From Albibacterium sp035514885 (GTDB lineage Bacteria > Bacteroidota > Bacteroidia > Sphingobacteriales > Sphingobacteriaceae): 64,000 nt of DNA. The stretch lies in contig NZ_DATJCH010000012.1 in assembly GCF_035514885.1 (NCBI RefSeq), positions 682,001 to 746,000 on the forward strand. The letters are read 5' to 3'. The position numbers and the translations under genes were made by a program. Below the pieces are notes generated by a model. The model was not told where the DNA came from. It did no database searches and worked only from the letters and a program-made list of their open reading frames with translations. Below, in pieces: positions 9,386 through 18,479 of this stretch (positions are counted from its first letter, which is position 1; every line of letters begins with the position of its first letter).

Positions 9386-12301
9386 TTAAAATCCAACATT
9401 AATACCAATCATGAAGGTACGTGACTGTGGGTATGTACCATAATCTACACCCATAGAAGGACCGTTTGCACCGTACTGGTTAACTTCCGGATCAAAACCT
9501 GTATAGTCAGTAACTGTTAATAAATTATATCCGGTAGCGTATACCATCAATTTGCTAAGCTTAGTTTTAGCTAAGAATGAATCTCCGAAATTGTAAGACA
9601 GCGTTGCAGTTTTTAAACGCAGGTAAGAACCGTTTTCTACAAAACGACTGCTGGTTAGCGTGTTGTCTGTATTGTTAAGGTTAGCTCCCGGAATATTACT
9701 TATATCTCCTGCTTTTTTCCAACGATCTAAAACAGCTGTTGATTGGTTCTTAGAATCGTTCATGCTTTCTAAATCAATACGGGAAGCATTGAACATATCG
9801 TTTCCTTGAACTCCCTGGAAGAATAACGTTAGGCCCCAGTTCTTATAATTAAGGGTATTGTTGAATCCGTAAGTAAACTTAGGTTGTGCAGAACCAATGT
9901 ATGTACGGTCATCGGCAGTAATGCCGGGTACACCATCGATATCTTTGTAAACAGCATTACCTGTTTCAGGATCAACACCTTCGAAAACATAACCGTAGAA
10001 AGATCCTAAAGGACGGCCTGCTTCAATTTTGATTGCAGAGGTACGTTCGTAAATTCCACCGAAATCTAATGATTTAGTGCTTGTTCCTAAACTGGTTACC
10101 TCGTTTTTATTGACGCTTAAGTTGATGTCAGAACTCCATGAGAAGTTATCACGTTGAATGTTACGTGTGCTTAACAAGAATTCAAATCCTTTGTTCTCCA
10201 TAGATCCAACATTCAATGCTTGTGATGGGAAACCTGAAGATGGTGGCAATTGTACATTTACCAACAGGTTATCAGTTTTCTTAAGGTAAGCATCTGCAGT
10301 GAAGGATATACGGCCATCAAACATGGTTAGGTCTAAACCTAAGTTGCTTTGTGTTGTTTTTTCCCAGGTAAGATCAGGGTTGGCTAACTGTGCGAAAGAA
10401 TAACTTCCTTGTGTAGTTAGGTTGTATAATGCTAAATATGCATAATCGCCAATTCCTTCATCGTTACCAACTTGTCCCCAGCTGGCACGTAATTTCAAAT
10501 CGTCAAGATTGTCTAAATTCGACATAAAATCTTCACTTGATATACGCCATCCGGCTGATACTGACGGGAAATAACCGTAACGTTGGTCAGGTGCAAAACG
10601 TGATGAACCATCGGCTCTGAAGTTAGAGCTTAACAGGTATTTACCAAGGTAGTTATAAGTTACTCTTGCTAAGTAAGAACGTTTAGACCATTGTGCGCGT
10701 TGAGGCAAGGTTGGTACAACGGAAGTTCCTTCAGTTAATAATTCACCATTTTCGCCTAAAAAGCGGGTTACTTCTGTGTTTCTGTATTTCCAATCAGACT
10801 CTTGTAAAGACATACCTGCTGTAGCAGTAAAGGCATGGTCTCCAAAAGTTTTATTGTAATTTAATAGATTTTCGTTTAACCATACTTTATCGTCTGTATG
10901 GTTGGTACGGGCAATACCTTCTTGTTGTCTTCCATAATCGGTTGAGAATGGATTTAACCAGTAATCGTAATCATTTTTAGATTGGTTGATACTTATGCTT
11001 GATTTAAAAGAAAGGTCTTTTGTAAAATCGATTTCTGCAGAAAATGCTCCTAGGAAGCGTGTGTTTTTGTTAGAATTTTTAGCTGCAAATGCGTTGGCAA
11101 TTGGGTTTTCCCAACCACCTTTGTAAGGATTTTGTGTATAGGTAATACCATCTTCTTCAAAGATTCCGATAGTTGGAGGAGTAGTTAAAGCAGAAAGGAT
11201 GGTACCGCCACGTGCTACACCTGCGTTATCGCTTACATCTACTGAGTTGCTACGAGTAATAGCTACATTGGCTGTAAAACGTAACCAGTCTGTTGCACTT
11301 TGAGAACCGTTAAAGCTTGCTGTATAGCGGTTTAAAATGGAAGGTGCAACAATTCCTTTATCTTGTAAATAACCACCTGAAATATAGTAGTTACCACCTG
11401 TATTGGTAGCTCCGGAAACGGATGCCTGGTAGTTTTGCTGAACTCCGGTACCGAATGTTTCATCTTGCCAATCAACATTTTTAGAACCTAGATCGGTATA
11501 ACCAAGTTCGGTCATTAAATCAAGGTACTGATCGCGGTTTAAAACATCTTGTTTTTTCCAAAGGTTAGAGATACCGGTGAAAGCGTTGAATGCTACTTGC
11601 GGTGTACCAACTGATTTACCTTTTTTGGTAGTGATCAGGATGACACCGTTGGCACCGCTTGATCCATAGATTGCAGCTGCTGAAGCGTCTTTTAAAACGG
11701 TGATCGTTTCGATGTCGTTTGGATTAAGGAAGCTTGCATCGCGAGAAGTAATTCCGTCAATAACATATAAAGGACTGTTGGATGCAGTTATGGATGTATT
11801 ACCACGGATGCTCACTGCTACTCCTGAACCCGGTTTACCTGATTGAGAAGTAATTTGAACACCTGCAGCCTTACCTTGAATGGCTTGTAATGGATTGGTT
11901 ACCGGTTGATTTTGAATTTCATCTGCAGAAATAGATGTTACAGCTGTAGTAATATCTTTTTTGGCCTGCGATCCATAACCGATAACGATTACATCGTTTA
12001 AGGTAGTGTTATCTTCGGTAAGGGTTACGTTAATAGTTTGCCTGTTATTTACAGGTTCTTCCAAGGTTTGGAATCCGATGAAAGAGAATACTAATGTAGC
12101 GTTTGAAGGAGCACTAATGCTGAAGTTACCATTGACATCGGCAGCGGTTCCTTGAGTGGAGTTTTTTACCTGTACGGAAACTCCGGGCAGGCTGAGTCCT
12201 GTTCCGTCTGTTACGGTTCCGGTAATGCTGATGTTTTGAGCATAGGTACTGGAAAATCCGTAACAGGAAAGGATCATCAATAAAGTTAAGATTCTTTTCA
12301 T
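9386..12301 (-). CDS. SusC/RagA-family TonB-linked outer-membrane transporter
   Basis: The 971-residue protein has a signal peptide (1-21), a carboxypeptidase-D regulatory-like domain (about 25-105: ITGTVTDGTGLSLPGVSVQV), a TonB-dependent plug with the SusC signature PLYVIDGI and ITVLKDASAAAIYGSSGANG (about 175-220), and a 22-strand barrel that ends with ...MIGINVGF. It imports oligosaccharides across the outer membrane with energy from TonB. It has no N-terminal STN domain, so anti-sigma signalling through this transporter is unlikely. It is the first gene of the susC-susD-GH30 operon. No HTCS, SusR or ECF regulator is adjacent; the nearest regulator candidate is the 7TM protein at 12979. 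Confidence 0.97.
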   Translation of the reverse strand: MKRILTLLMILSCYGFSSTYAQNISITGTVTDGTGLSLPGVSVQVKNSTQGTAADVNGNFSISAPSNATLVFSFIGFQTLEEPVNNRQTINVTLTEDNTTLNDVIVIGYGSQAKKDITTAVTSISADEIQNQPVTNPLQAIQGKAAGVQITSQSGKPGSGVAVSIRGNTSITASNSPLYVIDGITSRDASFLNPNDIETITVLKDASAAAIYGSSGANGVILITTKKGKSVGTPQVAFNAFTGISNLWKKQDVLNRDQYLDLMTELGYTDLGSKNVDWQDETFGTGVQQNYQASVSGATNTGGNYYISGGYLQDKGIVAPSILNRYTASFNGSQSATDWLRFTANVAITRSNSVDVSDNAGVARGGTILSALTTPPTIGIFEEDGITYTQNPYKGGWENPIANAFAAKNSNKNTRFLGAFSAEIDFTKDLSFKSSISINQSKNDYDYWLNPFSTDYGRQQEGIARTNHTDDKVWLNENLLNYNKTFGDHAFTATAGMSLQESDWKYRNTEVTRFLGENGELLTEGTSVVPTLPQRAQWSKRSYLARVTYNYLGKYLLSSNFRADGSSRFAPDQRYGYFPSVSAGWRISSEDFMSNLDNLDDLKLRASWGQVGNDEGIGDYAYLALYNLTTQGSYSFAQLANPDLTWEKTTQSNLGLDLTMFDGRISFTADAYLKKTDNLLVNVQLPPSSGFPSQALNVGSMENKGFEFLLSTRNIQRDNFSWSSDINLSVNKNEVTSLGTSTKSLDFGGIYERTSAIKIEAGRPLGSFYGYVFEGVDPETGNAVYKDIDGVPGITADDRTYIGSAQPKFTYGFNNTLNYKNWGLTLFFQGVQGNDMFNASRIDLESMNDSKNQSTAVLDRWKKAGDISNIPGANLNNTDNTLTSSRFVENGSYLRLKTATLSYNFGDSFLAKTKLSKLMVYATGYNLLTVTDYTGFDPEVNQYGANGPSMGVDYGTYPQSRTFMIGINVGF

Positions 12302-12361
12302 GTGTTTAAATAATTAATACTTCTTGTTTAATAATTGATATGCCTATGCAAAGCATGCATA

Positions 12362-12392
12362 GAACATATTTGTTTTTAATTGTTAAGTCAAA
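12362..12392 (-). promoter_or_regulatory. Possible promoter of susC operon
   Basis: On the minus strand a TTTG box (12389-12392) is followed after 20 nt by TATGTTC (12362-12368), close to the Bacteroidota TTTG/TAnnTTTG promoter. It would give a 5' leader of about 55 nt before the susC start. The -7 box is only a partial match. Confidence 0.35.
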
Positions 12393-12589
12393 GTTATTTC
12401 AATTTTAATTCCTTAACAAGGATTTTGAGATATAAATTTTATGTAAACGACTGTATATTAGTTTGTTACAATAAAATTGATACGGTATAGGAACATAAAT
12501 GATTCGAAGATTATTGGTTGATTATGAATGGGTTAAAGGGAGTTAGGAGAAAAAAAGGATTTGGTTTTAATACGGTTCAATATCTTTTT

Positions 12590-12650
12590 GTTTTAATTAA
12601 TTTCAGAAGGGTTTTGTAGCCAAAAACGAGTTTCTGAAATTAATTAAAAC
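12590..12650. repeat. Perfect 19-bp inverted repeat, terminator-like
   Basis: Arms 12590-12608 and 12632-12650 are perfectly complementary (TTTTAATTAATTTCAGAA and its reverse complement plus one pair), with a 23-nt spacer that can pair further through GTTTTG and CAAAAAC. It lies in the spacer between the 7TM regulator gene and susC and may end transcription of the former. Its TTCTGA/TCAGAA parts recur many times in the neighbouring repeat cluster. Confidence 0.75.
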
Positions 12651-12720
12651 TTATGGGGGCAAAAGGACTTTGAAAGTTTGTATTAAGGTGAAGGTAATTA
12701 CTAGTAAAAAAAGAGTTTCT

Positions 12721-12937
12721 GAAAAGGATATTCTTCGTTTTGGACGCTCGAGTTTTCTGATTATTGTTTTCAGAACTTCGTTTTGTTTTGATAAAGCAAC
12801 AACTCTCATATACTAATTTGATATTATTACTACGGTGAATGAAAAGGATATCCTTTGTTTTGGTCGCTTGGGTTTTCTGATTATTGTTTTCAGAACTTCG
12901 TTTTGTGTTGATAAAGCAATAACTCTCATATACTAAT
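12721..12937. repeat. 97-bp direct repeat, two copies with exact 120-bp period
   Basis: Copy 1 (12721-12817) and copy 2 (12841-12937) match at about 90 of 97 positions and are spaced exactly 120 bp apart. Each copy begins GAAAAGGATAT and contains TTTTCTGATTATTGTTTTCA followed by GAAC, which is itself an inverted repeat of TTCTGA and TCAGAA. The first 13 bases of copy 1 recur inverted at 12984-12996, inside the 3' end of the 7TM regulator gene, so the block is bounded by 13-bp perfect inverted repeats. Confidence 0.85.
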
Positions 12938-12978
12938 TCCAGCAAAACACCTCTGAAAACAATATCAGAAAACAACAA

Positions 12979-14856
12979 CTAGAGAATATCCTTTTCAAGA
13001 ACCAACTGGCTCCAACCATGCTTATCCGTTGATTTCAAAACCTTCCTTTCCTCCATTACTTTCTTAACACGCTTAGAAAAGGACCAGCAAGTGCTTTGGC
13101 GTATTGCAACAATCTCTGATAATTTATGCGAAGAGATTTTGCCTTTGGTAGTATATACCAGGAAGATCATATAGAATGATTTATTGATAGGGATACGCAT
13201 ATTGTGAAAAATGGTATAAGAGGTTACCGATTCATCGTAACCACATTTAGTACACCTCCTGCTATAGGGTGTACTTCCATTGAAATAATGCTCATTAGCA
13301 CATTTACGGCAATGATAACCGTCTTTCCATTTAAGTTCAGCTAAGAATTCATAGCAAGTATCCGAATCGGGATAGGCTGCACTGAATTCCTCAAAATCAA
13401 CGTCTGCAGAGAGTGCACGATCGCGGGAAATCTTTTTCACATTGGTGATTAATTCCTGCTTATCGTGTTTTAGCTCCTGATTATCAATCTGAAGGAGTTC
13501 ATTCATGCGGGAAATCTCTTCAGATTGTTGTTGTAAAAGAATATTTGCTTCTTCAAGCTCTTGATTACGCTGCCTAACCTCACTTTTAAGTTCTCTGTTC
13601 AGAATATCTTTTAAGGCTACATTCTCGGTCATTTGTTTAAGAACTTGCTTTTGCATCTTCGCTTGTTCCCTCTTCAATATGCGCAGATTATCTCCAATAG
13701 CCAGTGAAAAGAAAATCATTTCAAATATGAAACAGAAGGTTAAGCTATAATAGCTGACAATTCCGAAGTTAAGGCTGGCTATTCCGAGCATAATAAACAG
13801 CTTAAAAATGAAGCCGATAAAAACAAAGCCATAACCAACGACAAAGAATCGCGCTGCGCGGTAGCCGCTAAAGTAAATATAAAGTCCGGCAAAGAAAGCG
13901 ACACTTAAAGGAATAAACTCAATGAATTTATAATTGAAAAGGCTGCGATCAAAAAGCAGGCTGTAAAGAAAAAAAGCTACCCGGATAGCGATGGTATAAA
14001 GGATAAGTTTATCGATCCAAGGTGCCCGGTCTTTTAGGTTAAATAAAGCCCGTGTGAATAAAAGTACAAAGGTGCTGGCCGAGATTAATGTAAATGCAAA
14101 AGCGAGCTGGTTCCATTGTGGTGAATTAGGCCAAAGGTATTGATAAGCAATGCCATCAGAGCTCATTTCGTAGAGACTAACGCTCAGTAAATACAATACA
14201 TAAAAGAGGTATTGCTTTTGCCGAACTGCTATAAAGAGTATGAGGTTGTATAAGCTAAAAACGAAAATCATTCCATAAAAAATTCCGAAAGAAAGATATT
14301 CGCTTAAAGCATAGGAGACAAAGTACTTGACCGATCGTAAAACAATAATGATGTCGGCGATTTGTGATGATTTGATCTTAAAATAATAGATACCATCGCT
14401 TGCATCGTGATTAAATTCAAGCGGTATTTCAAAGTTTTTGTGCTTAAAGAAACGTTTAGAAAATTCTTTGTGGTCCCCTATTTCAATTTTTCTGTAATTT
14501 CCGTCTGCTAAAGGAATGTAGGCTGTTATATCGTCAATTGTTTGATCAAAAAACTCCAGGATAAAGTTGTTCTCCAGTTCACTTGCCCTTTTTATACGAA
14601 TCTTAAACCAGTAAGTTGTATTAAGTTCTAAGGTTTGAGGAGTACTGGAGACGCTGGGTTGAAATTTGGACTGAAAGGCATCATTCCTAATATCATCAAA
14701 TGAATATTCTTCATTTGGGTCCATCAAGATTTCGATTTCATTATAGGAGAAGATATGTTGATCAAGATGATCCACAAGCTGCACAGGTTCTTGCGCCTTG
14801 CCTGAAAATGAAAGAAAAATTAAAATGGAAAGAAGTATGGGTTTAATGTAATTCAA
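12979..14856 (-). CDS. 7TMR-DISM sensor fused to transposase-type zinc-ribbon/HTH domain
   Basis: The 625-residue protein has a signal peptide (1-21), an extracellular 7TMR-DISMED2-like beta domain (about 28-170, with YWFKIRI and YYFKIKSS), seven TM helices (about 185-390, starting LSFGIFYGMIFVFSLYNLIL), a coiled coil (about 392-478), and a cytoplasmic C-terminal zinc ribbon with Cys516, Cys519, Cys535 and Cys538, then SYTIFHNMRIPINKSFYMIF and a helical region to about 605. That C-terminus matches the N-terminal DNA-binding part of IS1595/ISXO2-family transposases, but no DDE catalytic domain follows. DISMED2 domains are thought to bind carbohydrates, so this may be a one-protein membrane sensor and DNA-binding regulator. 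The only usable start is TTG 14856, which overlaps the cpsB-like gene by 14 bp, implying translational coupling. No kinase, GGDEF or LytTR domain is present. Confidence 0.8.
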   Translation of the reverse strand: MNYIKPILLSILIFLSFSGKAQEPVQLVDHLDQHIFSYNEIEILMDPNEEYSFDDIRNDAFQSKFQPSVSSTPQTLELNTTYWFKIRIKRASELENNFILEFFDQTIDDITAYIPLADGNYRKIEIGDHKEFSKRFFKHKNFEIPLEFNHDASDGIYYFKIKSSQIADIIIVLRSVKYFVSYALSEYLSFGIFYGMIFVFSLYNLILFIAVRQKQYLFYVLYLLSVSLYEMSSDGIAYQYLWPNSPQWNQLAFAFTLISASTFVLLFTRALFNLKDRAPWIDKLILYTIAIRVAFFLYSLLFDRSLFNYKFIEFIPLSVAFFAGLYIYFSGYRAARFFVVGYGFVFIGFIFKLFIMLGIASLNFGIVSYYSLTFCFIFEMIFFSLAIGDNLRILKREQAKMQKQVLKQMTENVALKDILNRELKSEVRQRNQELEEANILLQQQSEEISRMNELLQIDNQELKHDKQELITNVKKISRDRALSADVDFEEFSAAYPDSDTCYEFLAELKWKDGYHCRKCANEHYFNGSTPYSRRCTKCGYDESVTSYTIFHNMRIPINKSFYMIFLVYTTKGKISSHKLSEIVAIRQSTCWSFSKRVKKVMEERKVLKSTDKHGWSQLVLEKDIL

Positions 14857-15577
14857 GGTTGTTATGATTCAAACTTTCTAACTGTTTGGCTACTTTTGAA
14901 GAAACCGTAAACTTCTTTAAATGCTCTAAATGGCGATCATGATGAACATCGCTGCCGATATAATCAATTAGCCCTGCATCTAATAAACGAAAGGCAATGT
15001 CCTGTTCTCTTTTGCCATAATATCCGGTAAATGATAGTGCGTTACATTGTAAAAAGCACTTGCGATCAAGGAAGGCATTTAACTTTACTAAATTTCTATC
15101 AACATAGTGATAACGTTCAGGATGAGCTAATACTGGTTGATACCCATGTGTCTGCAACTGGAATAATATGTCTTCAATATTAGGTGGTAGTTCCAGAAAC
15201 ATTGTTTCAACCAGAAGGATGTTATTTTTGAGGGTTAACAAATTTCCTGTTTTGATTAAAGGCAAGAAATTCTCATCCATCATATATTCGGCCGCATAGG
15301 ATATTGGAATGGTATAACCATTTCTATCAAGCTCTGCTTGTAATAGCTGCTTGGAAACATTAATTGTTTCTGGTGTATTGGGATGGATATCGCTTATAAT
15401 ATGAGGAGTAGCAATGAGTTTTTTATAACCCATTGCTATCATTCCGTCAATTAATCGCATAGAAGTTTCTACGTCGGGAGCACCGTCATCAATTCCCGGA
15501 AGAATATGCGAGTGCATATCAACTTGAAGGATTTCTCCTAAACGCAAACTCTCTTTTTTATTGAATATCGAGAACAT
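14843..15577 (-). CDS. CpsB/YwqE-type PHP-fold tyrosine-protein phosphatase
   Basis: The 244-residue protein shows the PHP-fold phosphatase motifs of the CpsB/Wzb-like group: DMHSHILPGIDDGA (metal ligands, residues about 19-32), LIATPHI, AAEYMMD, PVLAHPERY (about 152-160) and IGSDVHHD (about 213-220). These manganese-dependent enzymes dephosphorylate BY-kinases that control capsule or exopolysaccharide export. Its 3' end overlaps the start of the 7TM sensor gene by 14 bp. The surface-polysaccharide cluster at 1-4774 is nearby but not contiguous. It is about 77 bp downstream of the fimbrillin-like gene. Confidence 0.88.
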   Translation of the reverse strand: MFSIFNKKESLRLGEILQVDMHSHILPGIDDGAPDVETSMRLIDGMIAMGYKKLIATPHIISDIHPNTPETINVSKQLLQAELDRNGYTIPISYAAEYMMDENFLPLIKTGNLLTLKNNILLVETMFLELPPNIEDILFQLQTHGYQPVLAHPERYHYVDRNLVKLNAFLDRKCFLQCNALSFTGYYGKREQDIAFRLLDAGLIDYIGSDVHHDRHLEHLKKFTVSSKVAKQLESLNHNNLELH

Positions 15578-15654
15578 CTTTATTGCTAATCCGGTATTAA
15601 ATTACAAAAATAATTAGCAACAAAAGTATCGTTTTTATTAATGGTATAAAAATA

Positions 15655-16644
15655 TTAAAAGACGAACTCCGGAACCTCCGAATCCCAATCATCGGTTATT
15701 TTAATATCAAAATCCATATTAGAATAGGGGGTAAATATTCTACCGGTTAACCTGGTACGCTTATTTGCCTGAAGGGTAACATCTGGAATATAACGTGTGG
15801 CGATTTCTTTACCTAGCTTGTCAAATGCTTTTAAAGTAACATTACTTATTTCTGCTTCGCTTCCTAATTCACTTTTTAGAATATAATAAACGGTAGCAGA
15901 ATAGTCGGTACGACCAACATCTTCCGCTTGAATAATAATTGTTTTAAGGGTATTGTGTTGAATTGAATCATCGTTGGGGTCAAGATGATAACCTTTTTTA
16001 AGAAGTGGCATAAAATACTGTGCTGTATTCTCGACCGTGATTTCAATGCGAGATGCATTATGAGGTATTTCTTCCTTAAGGTCGATTTCTAAGCGGCCAA
16101 CGAATCGTTTTAGCTGAATACTTTCAGTTTGAGGTTCAGCTCCTATGATATAGGAATTAGCAAAAGAGAAAGCATCTACAGGTCCAGGTAAGATTCTTAA
16201 ACTGGTCTCCTGTTGGGAAGCACCATCTTTTCTTTTCACCTCAATATCACCATCAAGTTCAAGCATGGCTCCTGTAATAAAAACATTATAAGGAACAGAG
16301 GCACTAGGAGCAAAATAATTCTCATATTTGCCGAAATCGGAATCATCGCTAAATTGACGAACACTATCAACGACTGTACCCCTATAATATACTTTGAATT
16401 CTAAGGTGTTAATGTAATCACTTAAATTAATAGATGAAGAGGAAACCTGAGAAGAAAGAGAGGCATTCAAATGAGCTGCTTGGATCCGGTCGACAAATGG
16501 CAAGAGGTCTTGTGAAAATCCATCGACGGTAAATGATAGTAATTGTTTCTCTCCGTTGTTTTGATCTTCCGGAACAATAGCGTCTTTCGAACAAGCGGAA
16601 ACCAGCAGCATAAAAATAAAAGCAGTAGTAAGTTTTTTTGACAT
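15655..16644 (-). CDS. Fimbrillin/Mfa-like lipoprotein
   Basis: The 329-residue protein has a lipoprotein signal (MLLVSACSKD, Cys18). Its body resembles FimA/Mfa-type pilin or FimB/Mfa2 anchor proteins of Bacteroidota: QLLSFTVDGFSQ at the start of the mature region, ...LKRFVGRLEIDL (about 178-189) and TLQANKRTRLTGRIFTP near residue 300, which are typical core-strand segments. It could be a cell-surface pilus subunit or anchor, though no other fim/mfa gene is near. The assignment is by family pattern only. Confidence 0.55.
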   Translation of the reverse strand: MSKKLTTAFIFMLLVSACSKDAIVPEDQNNGEKQLLSFTVDGFSQDLLPFVDRIQAAHLNASLSSQVSSSSINLSDYINTLEFKVYYRGTVVDSVRQFSDDSDFGKYENYFAPSASVPYNVFITGAMLELDGDIEVKRKDGASQQETSLRILPGPVDAFSFANSYIIGAEPQTESIQLKRFVGRLEIDLKEEIPHNASRIEITVENTAQYFMPLLKKGYHLDPNDDSIQHNTLKTIIIQAEDVGRTDYSATVYYILKSELGSEAEISNVTLKAFDKLGKEIATRYIPDVTLQANKRTRLTGRIFTPYSNMDFDIKITDDWDSEVPEFVF

Positions 16645-16780
16645 AATATTTTATTTTAGTTCAAAACAAATATTGAGATTAGATCATTTATTTAACCAAC
16701 TGCCAATCAGCTTCTAACGATCTTAGTAAATAAGCCGGTTCACAATTTTATTAACTGAATTAAATTGCGATTTTTGAAGG

Positions 16781-18454
16781 ATGAAATTAGCTTATCGTAG
16801 TTTATTGCTGTTTATAGGAGTTCTTACGGCTTCACTATTTTCCTTGAATGCAAATGCCCAATTACTAAGAAACACGAATACTTTTACAAGGGCTGATTCC
16901 TTAAGGGGTTCTCTTAATAGTTTTCGAACAGCTTATGATATCCTTTACTACCACCTGGATGTAAAAGTTGATATTACGAATCGGTTTATCAGCGGCTCCA
17001 ATCTGTTTCTATTTAAAGCAACAGAAGATTTTGACCGACTGCAATTTGATCTTTTTAGCAACTTGGAAGTCGAGAAGGTGGTTTATAATGGAAAAGAGTT
17101 GAGATTTGATCGTGAATTCAATGCTGTTTTTGTTGATTTCCCGACAGGAATACAAAAAGGAGCAATTGATTCTTTTCGTGTTTTCTATTCAGGGAACCCG
17201 ATGATAGCAAAACGTGCACCATGGGATGGAGGCTTTGTCTTTTCAAAAGATTCTTTGGGCAAACCCTGGGTAGCAACCGCAAACCAGGGTTTAGGTGCCA
17301 GCAGTTGGTGGCCTAATAAGGATCATCAATCAGATGAACCCGATAGCGTTCTTATTAGTGTTCAAGTTCCAACCGGTTTAATGGATATATCCAATGGTCG
17401 TCTTCGAAATAGTGTCGATCTGAAAAATGGATACACACAATACGACTGGTTTGTTAGTCAGCCGATAAATAATTACAGCATATCTATGAATATCGGCGAC
17501 TATGTACTTATTCGGGATAGCCTGCAAGGCGAAAAGGGTTTGTTGGATATCAGCTATTGGGTATTAAAACAAAACAAGGAGAAGGCCAAGAAACACTTCC
17601 CTCCTAATGTAAAATCTATGCTCAAGGCATTTGAATATTGGTTTGGTCCCTATCCATTTTACGAAGATGGTTATAAACTTATAGGTGCCCCTTATGTAGG
17701 AATGGAACATCAAAGTGCTGTTACCTATGGAAATAAATATGAAAATGGTTATTTGGGAAGAGATGCTTCGGGAACCGGATGGGGCTTAAAATGGGATTTT
17801 ATTATAATTCATGAGAGCGGTCACGAATGGTTCGGAAATAACATAACGGCAAAAGACTTGGGAGATATGTGGATACATGAAGCCTTTACTAACTATTCAG
17901 AATCCCTTTATATAGAATATCTATATGGTAAAGAAGCCGGACAGGAATACATTCATGGAGATAGAAAGGGTATCTTAAATGACAGACCATTGCAAGGCCC
18001 TTATGGGGTAAATAAAGAAGGATCAGGCGATATGTATTTGAAAGGAGGCGTGTTTTTGAATATGATTAGAACCATCATAAATGATGATGAAAAATGGCGT
18101 GAGATATTAAGAGGGTTGAATAAAGAATTTTATCATAAAACGGTGGATTATCAGGATATCGAGAGTTATATATCTAAACAATCAGGCTTGGATTTCAGCA
18201 AAATATTTTCTCAATATATTCAACATAAGAATATCCCCATAGCGGAGTTTATCTGGGAGAACGGGAAACTTTACGGACGATGGATTTCAGATGTAGCGGG
18301 TTTTGATATGCCGATAAAGATTGGTTTGGTGGATAAAGAATATAAATTTATTAAACTGTCAACAGAATTTAAAGAAATAGAACTAAATGGCGTTAATTCA
18401 AGCAATTTCCGTGTGGATACATACAATTATTATGTAGGTTTGCTATTCGATTAA
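16781..18454 (+). CDS. M1-family (gluzincin) metallopeptidase
   Basis: The 557-residue protein has a signal peptide (1-26, ...NANAQ). Zinc ligands are visible: His344 and His348 in HESGHE with catalytic Glu345, and Glu367 in WIHEAF. The upstream GMEHQSAVTYG (about 307-317) is the bacterial version of the M1 exopeptidase GAMEN motif. It is therefore a secreted, probably periplasmic aminopeptidase. It lacks the C-terminal ERAP-like helical domain of long aminopeptidases and ends with a short beta region. A GAAGG-type ribosome-binding site lies just before the ATG. It diverges from the fimbrillin-like gene. Confidence 0.93.
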   Translation: MKLAYRSLLLFIGVLTASLFSLNANAQLLRNTNTFTRADSLRGSLNSFRTAYDILYYHLDVKVDITNRFISGSNLFLFKATEDFDRLQFDLFSNLEVEKVVYNGKELRFDREFNAVFVDFPTGIQKGAIDSFRVFYSGNPMIAKRAPWDGGFVFSKDSLGKPWVATANQGLGASSWWPNKDHQSDEPDSVLISVQVPTGLMDISNGRLRNSVDLKNGYTQYDWFVSQPINNYSISMNIGDYVLIRDSLQGEKGLLDISYWVLKQNKEKAKKHFPPNVKSMLKAFEYWFGPYPFYEDGYKLIGAPYVGMEHQSAVTYGNKYENGYLGRDASGTGWGLKWDFIIIHESGHEWFGNNITAKDLGDMWIHEAFTNYSESLYIEYLYGKEAGQEYIHGDRKGILNDRPLQGPYGVNKEGSGDMYLKGGVFLNMIRTIINDDEKWREILRGLNKEFYHKTVDYQDIESYISKQSGLDFSKIFSQYIQHKNIPIAEFIWENGKLYGRWISDVAGFDMPIKIGLVDKEYKFIKLSTEFKEIELNGVNSSNFRVDTYNYYVGLLFD

Positions 18455-18479
18455 AACTATAATTTTGTATATTTGTTTT

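Larger units (their letters stand above)
12302..12978. other. 677-bp gene-free spacer with repeat cluster
   Basis: No convincing gene was found here. The susC-proximal 290 bp are AT-rich and hold a possible promoter. The other part holds a perfect 19-bp inverted repeat, a 97-bp direct repeat with 120-bp period, and about nine copies of TTCTGA or TCAGAA-like hexamers. A 112-codon minus-strand frame across 12640-12978 starts only at TTG and consists of the DNA repeat translated, so it was not called as a gene. Confidence 0.7.

Noticed and set aside
12640..12978. 112-codon minus-strand frame with a 40-residue repeat
   Set aside because: It begins only at TTG, directly after another gene's stop, and its protein repeat is just the 120-bp DNA repeat read in a frame divisible by 3.
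12721..12996. A complete insertion sequence or MITE with target duplications
   Set aside because: The 13-bp inverted ends are real, but no matching target duplications were seen, no transposase is present, and the right end lies in a coding sequence that looks normal.
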